Shown here: one piece after another, positions 26,177-34,943 of the stretch
Layout of the letters: each line of letters opens with the position of its first letter
Numbering within the stretch: the stretch's first letter is position 1
NCBI GenBank assembly: GCA_006503475.1
Contig: RSEH01000336.1
Location: forward strand, 1-43,656
Direction of reading: 5' to 3'
DNA length: 43,656 nt
DNA from: Stentor roeselii
Taxonomy: Eukaryota > Ciliophora > Heterotrichea > Heterotrichida > Stentoridae
The notes under the pieces: generated by a model
Databases searched by the model: none
What the model saw: the letters and a program-made list of their open reading frames with translations, nothing else
Told to the model about the DNA's origin: nothing
Position numbers and translations under genes: made by a program

Positions 26177-26911
26177 TTACCCAAGTCCTTCAATTAACTC
26201 ACTTGTGCAGGTTTTTTCGATTTCTTGATGGTCGAAGCCGTTGGCATTTAAAAAGAGATTTTTTATGTCGTCGGTCATGGCTTCGAGAGAGAGACTCTAA
26301 GTGATGTTTACCAAGTCTTCGATTTTTAGAGGCATTTCTTTCATTATAAACACTTCTTCTTCCACCCTGACCTCTTCTTGGTTCAACCTATTGAACCTAA
26401 GTGCTTGTTCAAGCCACCTTTCATTATAAACAAAATCACTAAGAACTGCTTGTTTGTACATTTCTTGCAAATCCTTTTCTTTTCTAGTTTCTGCCTTTTG
26501 AATAAGATTTTTTCGTGTTTCTTTTTCAAATTCCATTCTTTCTCTTACCTTTTCTTCGTTTTGACCATTCATCATATCATCTACAAGCTCTTCAATCATT
26601 TCTAGGTAGTCGTCGAAGTCACTTCGAGAAGCGAAATCGTCTTGGTTCCTGTTAAAACTAAGTAAAAAATACGTTGAAAGCAATTGACGCCGAATTTCAC
26701 GGTCGTTTTCAGCGTCGTAGTCTTCTTTGTATTTGTAAGCGAAATCGTTTATCTTTAAGCTGCGGTCACAGTTTGGACATTTCACTTCTAGGTTGTTTCG
26801 AAAGAGCTTTTTGAAGCATTTCTCACAAACGTGATGCCCACAGATGGAAAATTTGAGTTTTACTCCATAGTTTGACTCGTCGTCTCCACACTCAGGACAC
26901 CGAAAATCCAT
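26177..26911 (-). CDS. MAT1/TFB3-like CDK-activating-kinase assembly factor (TFIIH), with a 15-nt intron
   Basis: MAT1 bridges CDK7-cyclin H to core TFIIH. The RING is complete: C5, C8, C24, H26 or H27, C29, C32, C45, C48. It is followed by REIRRQLLSTYFLLSFNRNQDDFASRSDFDDYLEMIEELVDDMMNG (about 72-118), which matches the helical MAT1 region after the RING, and then a coiled coil. Exon 1 is 26911-26312 (exactly 200 codons), exon 2 is 26296-26177 (39 codons plus TAA), for 239 aa. Exon 2 (about 220-239) restores a C-terminus with a Gly-x-x..Cys..Leu..Gly-Leu pattern like the end of animal MAT1. Without splicing the protein would stop four residues into the intron. It is shorter than human MAT1 (309 aa), mostly in the coiled coil. 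Confidence 0.88.
26297..26311 (-). other. 15-nt spliceosomal intron
   Basis: On the minus strand the bases are GTAAACATCACTTAG, in phase 0 after codon 200. Retention gives an in-frame TAG at the intron's last codon. Removal continues the frame for 39 conserved-looking residues. Same length, GTAA start and TTAG end as the intron at 9849-9863. Confidence 0.9.
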
Positions 26912-27159
26912 TTATGATAACATCGATGATTTATTTCAAGGATTTTTCGTTTATTTTAATGAAAATCTCATAAAAAATCTTCAAAAACCCTTAAAAAAAA
27001 ATTAACTTTAAGTCAATTCCAATAATTTCTAAAAAATTTCATCATTTTCAATAAATTCTTAAAAACCCATAAAATCCCAAATTTTCCCCAAAAAAACTTA
27101 AAACCTATAAAAAAATCTTAAACCTTCTGTAAAACCTTCTAAAATCAAATAATCTTTTA

Positions 27160-28227
27160 ATGGAATCCTGCTCAGCAAGTAAATGGACCGTGATCCAAGT
27201 CGGTGAGTGGTTAACTTCACTCGATCTATGTCAATACCGTTCCCGTTTCGAGGAGCTTTCAATAGACGGTAACCTTTTGCTTCAAATCACAGAAGAAGAT
27301 TTACTAAACGACATTCAAGTCACGATCCGGTTACACAGGTTTAAAATTCTCGACCATTTAAAAAAACTCTCAGAAGAAGCCTTCTCCGAGTCGAGTCAAG
27401 ACGAGCAAGACTGGGGAGTCCTTCTCTTGAAGTCCGTAGAAGGCCAACTAAAAAACAAGGTGTTTCAAGTCTTCGAAGGAGGAACTTCAATCGGCCGAAA
27501 CTCGGGCAGTAACGATTTCGTCATAAATGAAAGTTTCGTTTCTCGCAAACACTGCGAAATCAAGTTAAAACCAGAGACAGGTCAATACATAATAAAAGAC
27601 GTCGGGTCAACAACAGGTACTTTTATCATGATTTCAAAGAAAACTGAATTGAAAACAGGAGATTTATTTCAAATGGGACTCAGTGAATTCAAAGTACTTA
27701 ATATTCGATTTAACCCTTATGGAGCACCTGTTGTCCTCGCCTTGCTCGGGTATGAAGGACCTGCAAGGGACCTGGAATTTTTAATTGACAGACGTGGAGG
27801 AAGGGTGGGTCGAGACTGTGAAAATGAAATCTCGGTGCCGGAGGACTCGCAGATGTCAGCAAGACATGGACAGATCTTGTTTGAAAATGCAAAGTTTTAC
27901 GTTGAGGACCTGGAATCTACTAATAAGACCTGGAAACGCATCAGTGCTGAAGGAGAAGCTTCTTGTGAATTTCCTGTTTATGTCAATGATTTCATTAAAA
28001 TTGGATCAACAGTGCTTCAGGTCTTGCTTGGAGATGAACCACAAAGGGACCAGGAAGAAGAAGAAGTCTTGCCCGACTCGGCTGAATGCAGGGTTTGTAA
28101 GGAAGAAGAACCGAATACTATGTGCTACCCTTGTGGACATCTGTTTTGCTTCAATTGTTTGAAGAAGTTTAACAAGTGCCCGACTTGTAAGAAGGTCATT
28201 AATGATAAGGTTAAAGTTTATAAATAA
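27160..28227 (+). CDS. SAM-FHA-FHA-RING protein, probable ubiquitin ligase
   Basis: This 355-aa protein has four modules. A SAM domain spans about 8-70 (WTVIQVGEWLTSLDLCQYRSRF ... LHRFKILDHLKKL). FHA 1 at about 108-182 has the phosphothreonine-binding GR (112-113), S128-x-x-H131 and a Gly-rich turn GSTTGTF (149-155). FHA 2 at about 213-290 has GR (217-218), S233-x-x-H236 and N255. The C3HC4 RING has C310, C313, C325, H327, C330, C333, C340 and C343. It should bind phosphothreonine partners and recruit an E2. FHA-RING is known in RNF8 and CHFR, but two FHAs plus a SAM is not an arrangement I know as a named family. Targets are unknown. No intron. Confidence 0.93.
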   Translation: MESCSASKWTVIQVGEWLTSLDLCQYRSRFEELSIDGNLLLQITEEDLLNDIQVTIRLHRFKILDHLKKLSEEAFSESSQDEQDWGVLLLKSVEGQLKNKVFQVFEGGTSIGRNSGSNDFVINESFVSRKHCEIKLKPETGQYIIKDVGSTTGTFIMISKKTELKTGDLFQMGLSEFKVLNIRFNPYGAPVVLALLGYEGPARDLEFLIDRRGGRVGRDCENEISVPEDSQMSARHGQILFENAKFYVEDLESTNKTWKRISAEGEASCEFPVYVNDFIKIGSTVLQVLLGDEPQRDQEEEEVLPDSAECRVCKEEEPNTMCYPCGHLFCFNCLKKFNKCPTCKKVINDKVKVYK

Positions 28228-28414
28228 TTCAATAAGGATTTATTTGGGTTTTCATTTTTCTAGAAGGTTTCAGAGAAGAAGGATTTGGGGGAGTTAGGGG
28301 TTTTAGTGGATGGGATTGGGTTGATGAAATCTATTAATTGGCCTTTGCATGGACTTTTCATTTTGTATTAGCCTCATCCAAACTCTATTAAACCACTGAT
28401 CAATAAATTCCAAT

Positions 28415-29017
28415 ATGAGTAAAGCTCCAATCCAAGTAAAGGTCGTTCTATTGGGTGACTCAGGAGTAGGAAAATCAAGCATCGTCCTTCGTTTCGTGGC
28501 TGATAACTTCAAGTCAGACGCAGAGGCTACGATAGGAGCCTCCTACATGGGTAAAATCCTGCAGTTTAATGATAAAATGATTAAATTCAACATCTGGGAC
28601 ACAGCAGGTCAAGAGCGTTACCATTCATTAGCGAAGATGTACTACCGGGACGCGACCGCTGCGATCATGGTCTACGACATAACCAAAAAGGACAGCTTCG
28701 AAGGTCTAAAGCGATGGCACAAGGAGCTGTCAGAATTCGGGCCTAAAGATATTTCCATCATCATTGCAGGGAATAAAGAAGACTTGGTCCAGTCTGAAGC
28801 TGTCGCTCCTGAAGAAGCCATGGCTTTTGCGAGAAATATTGGAGCTCTCTATAAAAAAACATCTGCTAAGACTAATGTCGGTGTTGAACAAATGTTTAGA
28901 GACTTGGCTGCTAAAATGTTCCCTGATGTTGATAACTACCAGCCGAAACATCGAAGTACTGTCGTGGTTCAGAAGGAGACTAATGATGCTGGGACTAAGA
29001 AAAAAGGATGCTGCTAG
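28415..29017 (+). CDS. Rab5-like small GTPase
   Basis: This 200-aa Rab has GDSGVGKS (14-21), switch I T39 in ATIGASY, WDTAGQE (61-67), NKED (120-123) and TSAK (149-152). It ends in the double-geranylgeranyl motif GCC. WDTAGQERYHSLAKMYYRDATAAIMVYDIT and the ALYKKTSAKTNVGVEQMF block are of Rab5/Rab22 type, so early endosome or phagosome traffic is likely. Exact subfamily needs a tree. NKEDL replaces the usual NKxDL of Rab5. Intact and intronless. Its 5' half uses C-ending codons heavily and its 3' half T/G-ending ones, like many genes here. Confidence 0.95.
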   Translation: MSKAPIQVKVVLLGDSGVGKSSIVLRFVADNFKSDAEATIGASYMGKILQFNDKMIKFNIWDTAGQERYHSLAKMYYRDATAAIMVYDITKKDSFEGLKRWHKELSEFGPKDISIIIAGNKEDLVQSEAVAPEEAMAFARNIGALYKKTSAKTNVGVEQMFRDLAAKMFPDVDNYQPKHRSTVVVQKETNDAGTKKKGCC

Positions 29018-29424
29018 GTAAGATTAACATGGATTAGATTGAGAGGAAGGATTTTGAAGGGATTTTTGAATTTTTTTTTGGGGTTATTGAGAAGTGATTT
29101 TTTTTATGGGGTTTTAATTGGGTTGGGGTTTTTGAGATTTTTAGAGTATGTTAATAATTATTGTTTTTTGACCTTTTTATCAATTGTTATTCTTCTCCAT
29201 TGTTGAATTCAAAACTGGACATCAATGGAAATCTTTCTAACTATAAACTAATCCTTTCTTGAAATAAACCTTCTCATTCACAACTCAAAAAATTAAAATC
29301 TCTGAAGTCAAGACCCTTCTCCAATCAACCTTTAATCCTTCTCCAATCAACCTTTAATCACATAACCATTCCCTCTAAACCTCATCAAATACATCAACTC
29401 AGAAATTCAAACAATTCCTTCATA
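29018..29424. promoter_or_regulatory. Intergenic region with a 22-nt tandem duplication
   Basis: The first 150 bases after the Rab stop are G-rich and nearly C-free. From about 29180 the strand switches to C-rich and G-poor up to the TTLL start. The C-rich part holds two exact 22-nt copies side by side (29315-29336 and 29337-29358). No gene or RNA seen. Confidence 0.55.
29315..29358 (+). repeat. Perfect 22-nt tandem duplication upstream of TTLL gene
   Basis: Units 29315-29336 and 29337-29358 are identical and start ccttctccaatcaac. They end 66 nt before the ATG at 29425. The core ctccaatc is shared with the direct repeat upstream of the CFAP100-like gene. Confidence 0.75.
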
Positions 29425-31164
29425 ATGAGTGAGATTCAATCAAAACTCAGGTACGCATCAAGTAATTTTCTAATCATCAACGGGAAAAACCTATTAAAAC
29501 CTCCAGCTCTTCGATCCAAACGTCAATCAAACTACTCCTCCTTAGACAACAGTACTAAATCCGAATACCCTTTAAAGACTTTGGAACTTACATCAGTAGA
29601 ATCATCTCAAAAACACACAACATTCGACGAAAGCATTAACAGAAACATGCGCTTATCAAAGCTGATAACATCTCTTAATATCTCCAACCCGAAACTTGTT
29701 CTCAAACTGAAAAAACTTCCTCAGTCCGAAGAAGACGAATCTCCGATATTAAAAAAAGAGACAATTTTACCTTCAATATCTGAATCAAATCTAAAGCCTC
29801 CGAAACGGCAAAGAGCCTCTCATAATACACGAGTTGTCAAGTCGACTGAACAGGTTTATCTCGAGTTTTTGATGACTTTGCAGATTTTGAATGGGTTGGA
29901 AGTAGCTCCTGGGAAGAAAAAATACAGGTTTTATGTTGGCTCTGGAAATAATGGTTCCCTTGTCAGTCGAATTTTGTCAGGGAAAAAAGGATGGGTCAGG
30001 GTTTTCAACCCACAATCTGCGAATCTCATTTGGACACAAGTAAAAAAAAAAGAAATCTTTGAGTTCATTCAATTCAGTGAAAAATGTGAAAAATTCGAAA
30101 AAATAATGAAAAAAAATAATTGTTTCAAAGTTTTTTCGAATCTTGAAATCTTTGAAGTTTCTCCTTTGACACTTGTGGAACCGGGAAAGGTGAAGGTTTA
30201 TAATCGATTGGAAGGAAATTCTGAGCTTTGTAGTAAAAAGAAAATGTTTCAGAACCTGAAAAAGTTTTATGAGGATTCTGGAATCGACCCTTTCAGCAGG
30301 ATTCCCCTAACCTTCCACGTGAAAAGAGGTTCAAAAGATGAGAACTTTTTGAAATTTTCTGAAAGTTTTTTAAACTTCTCAAAAACCAGCGAAACAGACT
30401 CTTTTTTAAACAACCTCTGGCTTGTCAAGCCAGGTGAGTTAACCAATCGCGGCATAGGAATCCACATTTACAGCTCCTTAGAAGACATCAAATCTCACAT
30501 CGACAGTCAAGAAAACATGAAGCCCGGGAGAACTTTCATCATCCAGAAGTACCTTTACAGGCCTTTACTTTACAAAAACCGAAAATTCGACATCAGGGTT
30601 TATTCTTTACTAGTTTCTTACAATTCTACTTTTCAATGTTTTTTCTATCAAGACGGTTACCTTCGCACGTCAGTTGCAGAGTTTTCATCTGAAAACTTAA
30701 AAAATCGCTTCATTCATCTCACTAATGACGCAGTTCAGAAGAAATCAGCGAATTATGGAAAATTTGAAGAAGGGAACAAACTGAGTTATGCTGAGTTCCA
30801 GGCTTATCTTTTTAACACCTTTGAAAATTCTGTTAATTTTTTTAATGATGTCCTGCCGAAGATTGAACTTCTGGTTAAGGACTCGGTTCAGGCAACTTTT
30901 GATAAACTTGACCCGAAGAGAAGGCTTTTTTCTTTTGAGATTCTTGGATATGACTTCATGATTGATGAGTTTTTTCAACCGTGGCTCATTGAAGTCAATA
31001 CTAATCCTTGCTTGGCTCTTAGTGGCGTTTATTTGGCTGAGTTGATTCCTAGGATGTTGAGTGATGCTTTTAATATTGTACTTGATCAACTTTTTCAAAG
31101 TGATTTTATTGATTTTCAAGAGAATAGGTTTCAGTTGATTTTTAGTAAAAGGTTGAGGTGTTAA
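29425..31164 (+). CDS. Tubulin tyrosine ligase-like (TTLL) polyglutamylase or polyglycylase
   Basis: This 579-aa protein has a disordered N-terminus (1-140) and then a TTL domain (about 165-560), which adds Glu or Gly chains to tubulin or other proteins. Visible elements are KYRFYVGSGNNGSLV (166-180), LWLVKPGELTNRGIGIHIYSSLEDI (331-355, ATP-binding KPGE and Gly-rich loop), FIIQKYLYRPLLYKNRKFDIRVY (371-393), FIHLTNDAVQKK (429-440) and GYDFMIDEFFQPWLIEVNTNPCL (508-530). The metal/ATP residues D510, E523 and N525 are in place, so the enzyme should be active. Which modification it makes cannot be read from this. Likely axonemal or cortical microtubule substrate in a ciliate. ATG at 29425, stop TAA. 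Confidence 0.92.
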   Translation: MSEIQSKLRYASSNFLIINGKNLLKPPALRSKRQSNYSSLDNSTKSEYPLKTLELTSVESSQKHTTFDESINRNMRLSKLITSLNISNPKLVLKLKKLPQSEEDESPILKKETILPSISESNLKPPKRQRASHNTRVVKSTEQVYLEFLMTLQILNGLEVAPGKKKYRFYVGSGNNGSLVSRILSGKKGWVRVFNPQSANLIWTQVKKKEIFEFIQFSEKCEKFEKIMKKNNCFKVFSNLEIFEVSPLTLVEPGKVKVYNRLEGNSELCSKKKMFQNLKKFYEDSGIDPFSRIPLTFHVKRGSKDENFLKFSESFLNFSKTSETDSFLNNLWLVKPGELTNRGIGIHIYSSLEDIKSHIDSQENMKPGRTFIIQKYLYRPLLYKNRKFDIRVYSLLVSYNSTFQCFFYQDGYLRTSVAEFSSENLKNRFIHLTNDAVQKKSANYGKFEEGNKLSYAEFQAYLFNTFENSVNFFNDVLPKIELLVKDSVQATFDKLDPKRRLFSFEILGYDFMIDEFFQPWLIEVNTNPCLALSGVYLAELIPRMLSDAFNIVLDQLFQSDFIDFQENRFQLIFSKRLRC

Positions 31165-31712
31165 TGTAATATATGGTTGATTGTTGAGGAAGGGTTAATT
31201 TTAGGTTGAGTTTTTTGGGAGGAGAAATTAGAGTTTGAAAGTGGTTGTTTGGAAAAGGGTTGATTTTGAGATTTTTTTAATTATGATTTAGATTTAAGGT
31301 TTCTTTTTAAAAATTCAATTATTTTTAGTCAATTTTATGTGTCTTTTATGATTAATTTTTAAGATTAATGCTAAAAGTTTCAATCATTCATTAATTAATT
31401 GTTAGTAATTTTCAATAAGTAATATCAAGGTTCCTTATGATTCTAACAATAATTAATTCAATACATTAAATAGAAATTCACCAAAAGCTCCCTATATCCA
31501 TCTGCAGTTATTTTTTAAACCTACTCATTTATCTCTCATCATAAATTCCATTTTCAATCACTAATATCCTATTAAATAATCAGAGCAATACTTAAAATAT
31601 CAGAAATTTTTCAGTCATTTACTTAACTTTACTCTTTATATTAAAAGATCAAACTATTTAAAAACAAGAACCATACTCAACCCAAACAAATTCATCCAAA
31701 ATTATTCTAAAA
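31165..31712. other. Intergenic region, 548 bp
   Basis: No gene or RNA is seen. Bases 31165-31310 are G-rich and C-free on +, which fits a 3' flank of the TTLL gene. Bases 31440-31712 are C-rich and G-poor, which fits a 5' flank of the SDR gene. The junction between the two compositions is plain AT-rich DNA. Confidence 0.5.
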
Positions 31713-32564
31713 ATGATAGAAACTCTATTTTTTATCTTAGGTCTCTTATACCTAACAGAAAAATTCTTAGACTCCCTAAATATCCCAAAGTCTCTATTCT
31801 CCAGATCATCTTTATCCCACTACAAAAACCGTTGGGCATTAGTGACAGCTTGCACAGATGGCATCGGACTCGGTTTCACTGAAGTCCTTGCCAGCAATGG
31901 AATAAACATCGTGCAAGTAGGTCGAAACGCTTCAAAACTCGACAAAATTTCAGAGTCCCTTCAATCAAAATACGGAATAAACGTGAAATCAATCCTTTGC
32001 GATTTTTTAAACTGTCCAAAAGACCCTTCATCATTTTTCCTGAACATTTTTAACCAATGCGAAAACATCGAAGTCTCAATTTTAGTGAACAACGTTGGAA
32101 ATGGAGAAAAGTTGCCTTTTGTTTCAAGTGAGCAGTTTTTGATTCACCAGCAAAACTCTTTAAACCTTTGGCCAATTGTTTATCTTACTCGACTTTTTTG
32201 CAGGCAAGTCGAGAAAAACAATGGTTTTTTCGTTAATTTGAGTTCTTTAGCTAGTTTAAAGCCTTCTGCTTGTGCTTCGGTTTATTCTGCGGGTAAAGCT
32301 TTTGATAAAGTTTTTAGTCTTTTATGTGCTTCTGAGTTTAAAGTCCCTGTGCTTTGTCTCATGCCTGCTTATGTCGATACCCCGATGACGGAGAAATATA
32401 AGTTTAAGCCTCTTGAAATCAGTCGAGTTCAATGTGCCCAAAGTGCTTTGAAGGATGTTGGAAATGTTAGTCTTACTTGTGGACATTGGAAACATTGGAT
32501 TTGCTTTGCTTTTCTTGCTTTGGTGTCGGAAGTGCAAGTTTATTTTGAAGGTTTAGTAAAATAA
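31713..32564 (+). CDS. Short-chain dehydrogenase/reductase, HSD17B12/HSD17B3-like
   Basis: This 283-aa SDR starts with a hydrophobic segment (1-20, LFFILGLLYL) that probably anchors it in the ER, as in HSD17B12, the ketoacyl-CoA reductase of fatty-acid elongation. The NAD(P) motif is TACTDGIG (45-52) for TGxxxGIG. R71 in QVGRNASKL favours NADP(H). LVNNVGNG follows at 125-132. The catalytic set is N126 or N127, S178, Y191 and K195 (YSAGK). LMPAYVDTPM is the usual post-active-site loop. Steroid versus acyl substrate cannot be told apart. Intact, no intron. Confidence 0.9.
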   Translation: MIETLFFILGLLYLTEKFLDSLNIPKSLFSRSSLSHYKNRWALVTACTDGIGLGFTEVLASNGINIVQVGRNASKLDKISESLQSKYGINVKSILCDFLNCPKDPSSFFLNIFNQCENIEVSILVNNVGNGEKLPFVSSEQFLIHQQNSLNLWPIVYLTRLFCRQVEKNNGFFVNLSSLASLKPSACASVYSAGKAFDKVFSLLCASEFKVPVLCLMPAYVDTPMTEKYKFKPLEISRVQCAQSALKDVGNVSLTCGHWKHWICFAFLALVSEVQVYFEGLVK

Positions 32565-32667
32565 GTAGTCAATTTAAGTTTTTAGATTATTGGGGTTTTT
32601 GGGTGGATTTTTTTGTTGTTTGTTTAGGGACCTGGAAAATAATAGGGTAAATAAGAAGGTTTTGGAA

Positions 32668-33780
32668 ATGGAACAATTAATTCCACCTGAAGCTTATAGC
32701 TATATTCCTCAGGGAGATAGTGTTTTTATCAAGATCAAATCTCAGATAATTCGTTTTATCTTCTACAAAACAGAATTCACCAACTTTGAACAAGACCAGA
32801 TTTCCCAATTCCAATCCTACCTACAAACATCAGGTCAAGATCCTTACATTCTCCCAAAAGAAGAACTACTTCGAATATTAATAGGATGCAGGTTCAACTT
32901 TGCTAAATCCTGTTCAGCTCTTCAACTTTCACTTGCCTGGCGAAATGCGACATTTCCGAATGGTCTGAGAAGTTTATCAAATAAAGTTGAAGACCTTTTA
33001 AACTCAGGAAGCATTTACATTCACGGAAGGGACCACAAGTACCGTCCTTTAATCGTTTTGAACTCTGGAAAGTTGGAGCTGGGAAGGTATTCAATAGAAG
33101 ATTATACAAACCTACTTTGTTATATTCTTGAATTCGCTGTCGGGCAGCTGATGCTTCCTGGACACATTGAAAACTGGATTATTTTGACTGACTTGAATGG
33201 ACAGTCATTGACTAGTCTTCCGATTACGCAACTTAAAGCGATTATCAGCACTTTACAGAATAATTATCGATGTAGAATGATTGTTAATTATGTTGTCAAC
33301 TCACCTAAGTCTCTTAAGTATTTGTGGGTGATGATTAAAAAATTTATTGAACCTCACACAGTTCATAAAATCAGAATTATGAGTGAAGCTTCTCCTTTAG
33401 AAATGAAAACTCATTTCAACCCTTATCAATATGAAGAAAAATATGGAGGACTTGCTCCAAATCTCACATCGAACTTTTGGCCCCCAGTTCTTCCCCCAGG
33501 TCCATTCGACCCTAACAATGATCCTGTGCTTTCTAAACTTCCAGTAAGAGATTCGGTCGAAATTCGTTATTCGAAAATAACAGAAGATGTTTTTCATTCT
33601 TTTTCAATCCTGTCAGACAATAAAGAAGTGATAGATTCAAGTAAAACCTTTAGTTCCGAAAGACAAACAGTCTACTACGATGCAATAAGCCGAGTAAGCG
33701 AAGTAAGCCTAACACCAAAACACTCAATAGCATTCACAGAAACCAACAGTTGTTGCGTAATAAAATGTTCATTGTTTTAA
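32668..33780 (+). CDS. CRAL-TRIO (Sec14-like) lipid-transfer protein with CaaX end
   Basis: This 370-aa protein has a short CRAL-TRIO N-lobe (LPKEELLRILIGCRFNFAKSCSALQLSLAWRN, about 66-98) and the lipid-binding domain (about 110-265). Blocks include YRPLIVLNSGKL, NWIILTDLNGQSLTSL and MIVNYVVNSPKSLKYLWVMIKKFIEPHTVHKIRIM, then YGGLAPN near 290. A tail rich in Ser and Thr ends CVIKCSLF, whose last four residues CSLF form a CaaX box, so prenylation and membrane attachment are predicted. An in-frame non-ATG extension reaches back to 32590, but no ATG exists upstream, so I use 32668. It ends 5 nt before the stop of the convergent gene. Confidence 0.85.
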   Translation: MEQLIPPEAYSYIPQGDSVFIKIKSQIIRFIFYKTEFTNFEQDQISQFQSYLQTSGQDPYILPKEELLRILIGCRFNFAKSCSALQLSLAWRNATFPNGLRSLSNKVEDLLNSGSIYIHGRDHKYRPLIVLNSGKLELGRYSIEDYTNLLCYILEFAVGQLMLPGHIENWIILTDLNGQSLTSLPITQLKAIISTLQNNYRCRMIVNYVVNSPKSLKYLWVMIKKFIEPHTVHKIRIMSEASPLEMKTHFNPYQYEEKYGGLAPNLTSNFWPPVLPPGPFDPNNDPVLSKLPVRDSVEIRYSKITEDVFHSFSILSDNKEVIDSSKTFSSERQTVYYDAISRVSEVSLTPKHSIAFTETNSCCVIKCSLF

Positions 33781-33785
33781 AATAA

Positions 33786-34931
33786 TTAGCTTTTATTAAT
33801 TGATAAAAATCTAACATATTTCTCGAAATTCAAATAAAGCAAATAAGAAGGTTCATCCTGGTTACGATTAAGATTCGATTGTTTGATTTCTTTGAAAACT
33901 TTAATACAAAATTCATCAGGGAACTTAAACCCGAGTTCAATACCAGCACCTACGATTCGATAATCATAAGCCGCGATTGAATCAGGGTTATTGACTTTTG
34001 ACTTGAGAATGTCTCTCATATTAAGGTAATATTCAAATATCTGATAAGAAAATTTCAAGCGATCTTTTGAACTTTTAGAAGTAGGACGGGTATAAGTGAA
34101 GACCATGTTTGAAATAGATTTCATTGAGATTTTTTCAATGTTTTGAAGAATTTTAGCTTCGATTCTTTCGATGTTTCCAGCGCCTTCTTTTAATATATGA
34201 AAATTGACAAGGATCAAGCATAAAAGATTCACATCGAAATTGTTGAGTATTTCTACAGTCCTATTAACCAATACAACAGCTAGTTCCCGGTCATATACTA
34301 CTTCCCTTACAAGACATTCCAACATCTCAGTCATGAACGAAGGATTAATTTCTTTCACATTTATCATAATCTTCGACTTAAACAATTCCATCAGTTCAGG
34401 TGATCCTTTATTCATCAAAGAAAATGACTTATAAGTCAAAATCGCGTTTTTTAAAGTCAAATCATAATTTTTCAAATACTCTTTCTTCATCTTCTGATTC
34501 AACAAAGTCCATAAGTTTTTGTTAGTACATTTCGCATTACTGAAAGCAGTGATCACTATCGGGATAAGATTCGTTTCTAAACTTTCATGAGTCGATTTCA
34601 AGAACTGCTCTTCAAGACTTTTCCAAATAGGATTACTGTAAATTCCTAACATATTCAAAGAAACAATCAAACTATTCACGATTTTGCTCTCAACAATACC
34701 TAAAGCAGGCTCTAATAAAGATAAAGACTTGATCACTGTCGAGTTGTAGTTCCAGTTAACTGAGAATCGATAAAATTTTACGTCTTTACTTAGATAATAA
34801 AAAGTTCTGATTGCTTTACAAGCAGATTCTTGGTTCATCGATGTGATCGACGATAGTGCATCGAGATTTGCCTGGATTCCAATCGGAAAAGAATTATTAA
34901 CTGAGAGGAATCGAAGTAATCTAGATAGCAT
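33786..34931 (-). CDS. Helical-repeat protein, OPR/FAST-kinase-like, probable mitochondrial
   Basis: This 381-aa protein starts MLSRLLRFLSVNNSF, an amphipathic Arg/Leu/Ser sequence typical of mitochondrial presequences. The rest is a series of helix pairs of about 36-40 residues (LIPIVITAFSNAKC, LTLKNAILTYKSFSLMN, PSFMTEMLECLVREVVYDRELAVVLVNR, LLCLILVNFHILKEG, SMKSISNMVFTYTRP). This layout resembles octotricopeptide and FAST-kinase-domain proteins, which act on organellar RNA. No RAP domain is visible at the C-terminus. RNA binding is inference. Its ATG lies 12 nt from that of the divergent TPR-IQ gene. Confidence 0.72.
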   Translation of the reverse strand: MLSRLLRFLSVNNSFPIGIQANLDALSSITSMNQESACKAIRTFYYLSKDVKFYRFSVNWNYNSTVIKSLSLLEPALGIVESKIVNSLIVSLNMLGIYSNPIWKSLEEQFLKSTHESLETNLIPIVITAFSNAKCTNKNLWTLLNQKMKKEYLKNYDLTLKNAILTYKSFSLMNKGSPELMELFKSKIMINVKEINPSFMTEMLECLVREVVYDRELAVVLVNRTVEILNNFDVNLLCLILVNFHILKEGAGNIERIEAKILQNIEKISMKSISNMVFTYTRPTSKSSKDRLKFSYQIFEYYLNMRDILKSKVNNPDSIAAYDYRIVGAGIELGFKFPDEFCIKVFKEIKQSNLNRNQDEPSYLLYLNFEKYVRFLSINKS

Positions 34932-34943
34932 TTATATGCTTTA
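34932..34943. promoter_or_regulatory. 12-nt spacer between divergent start codons
   Basis: The sequence tatatgctttaa is all that separates the ATG at 34931 (-) from the ATG at 34944 (+). If the second in-frame ATG (34962) is used, the distance is 30 nt. Core promoter elements must lie inside one or both coding sequences. Confidence 0.65.

Noticed and set aside
32590-32667. Upstream extension of the CRAL-TRIO gene
   Set aside because: Non-ATG start and G-rich flank composition; no ATG before 32668.
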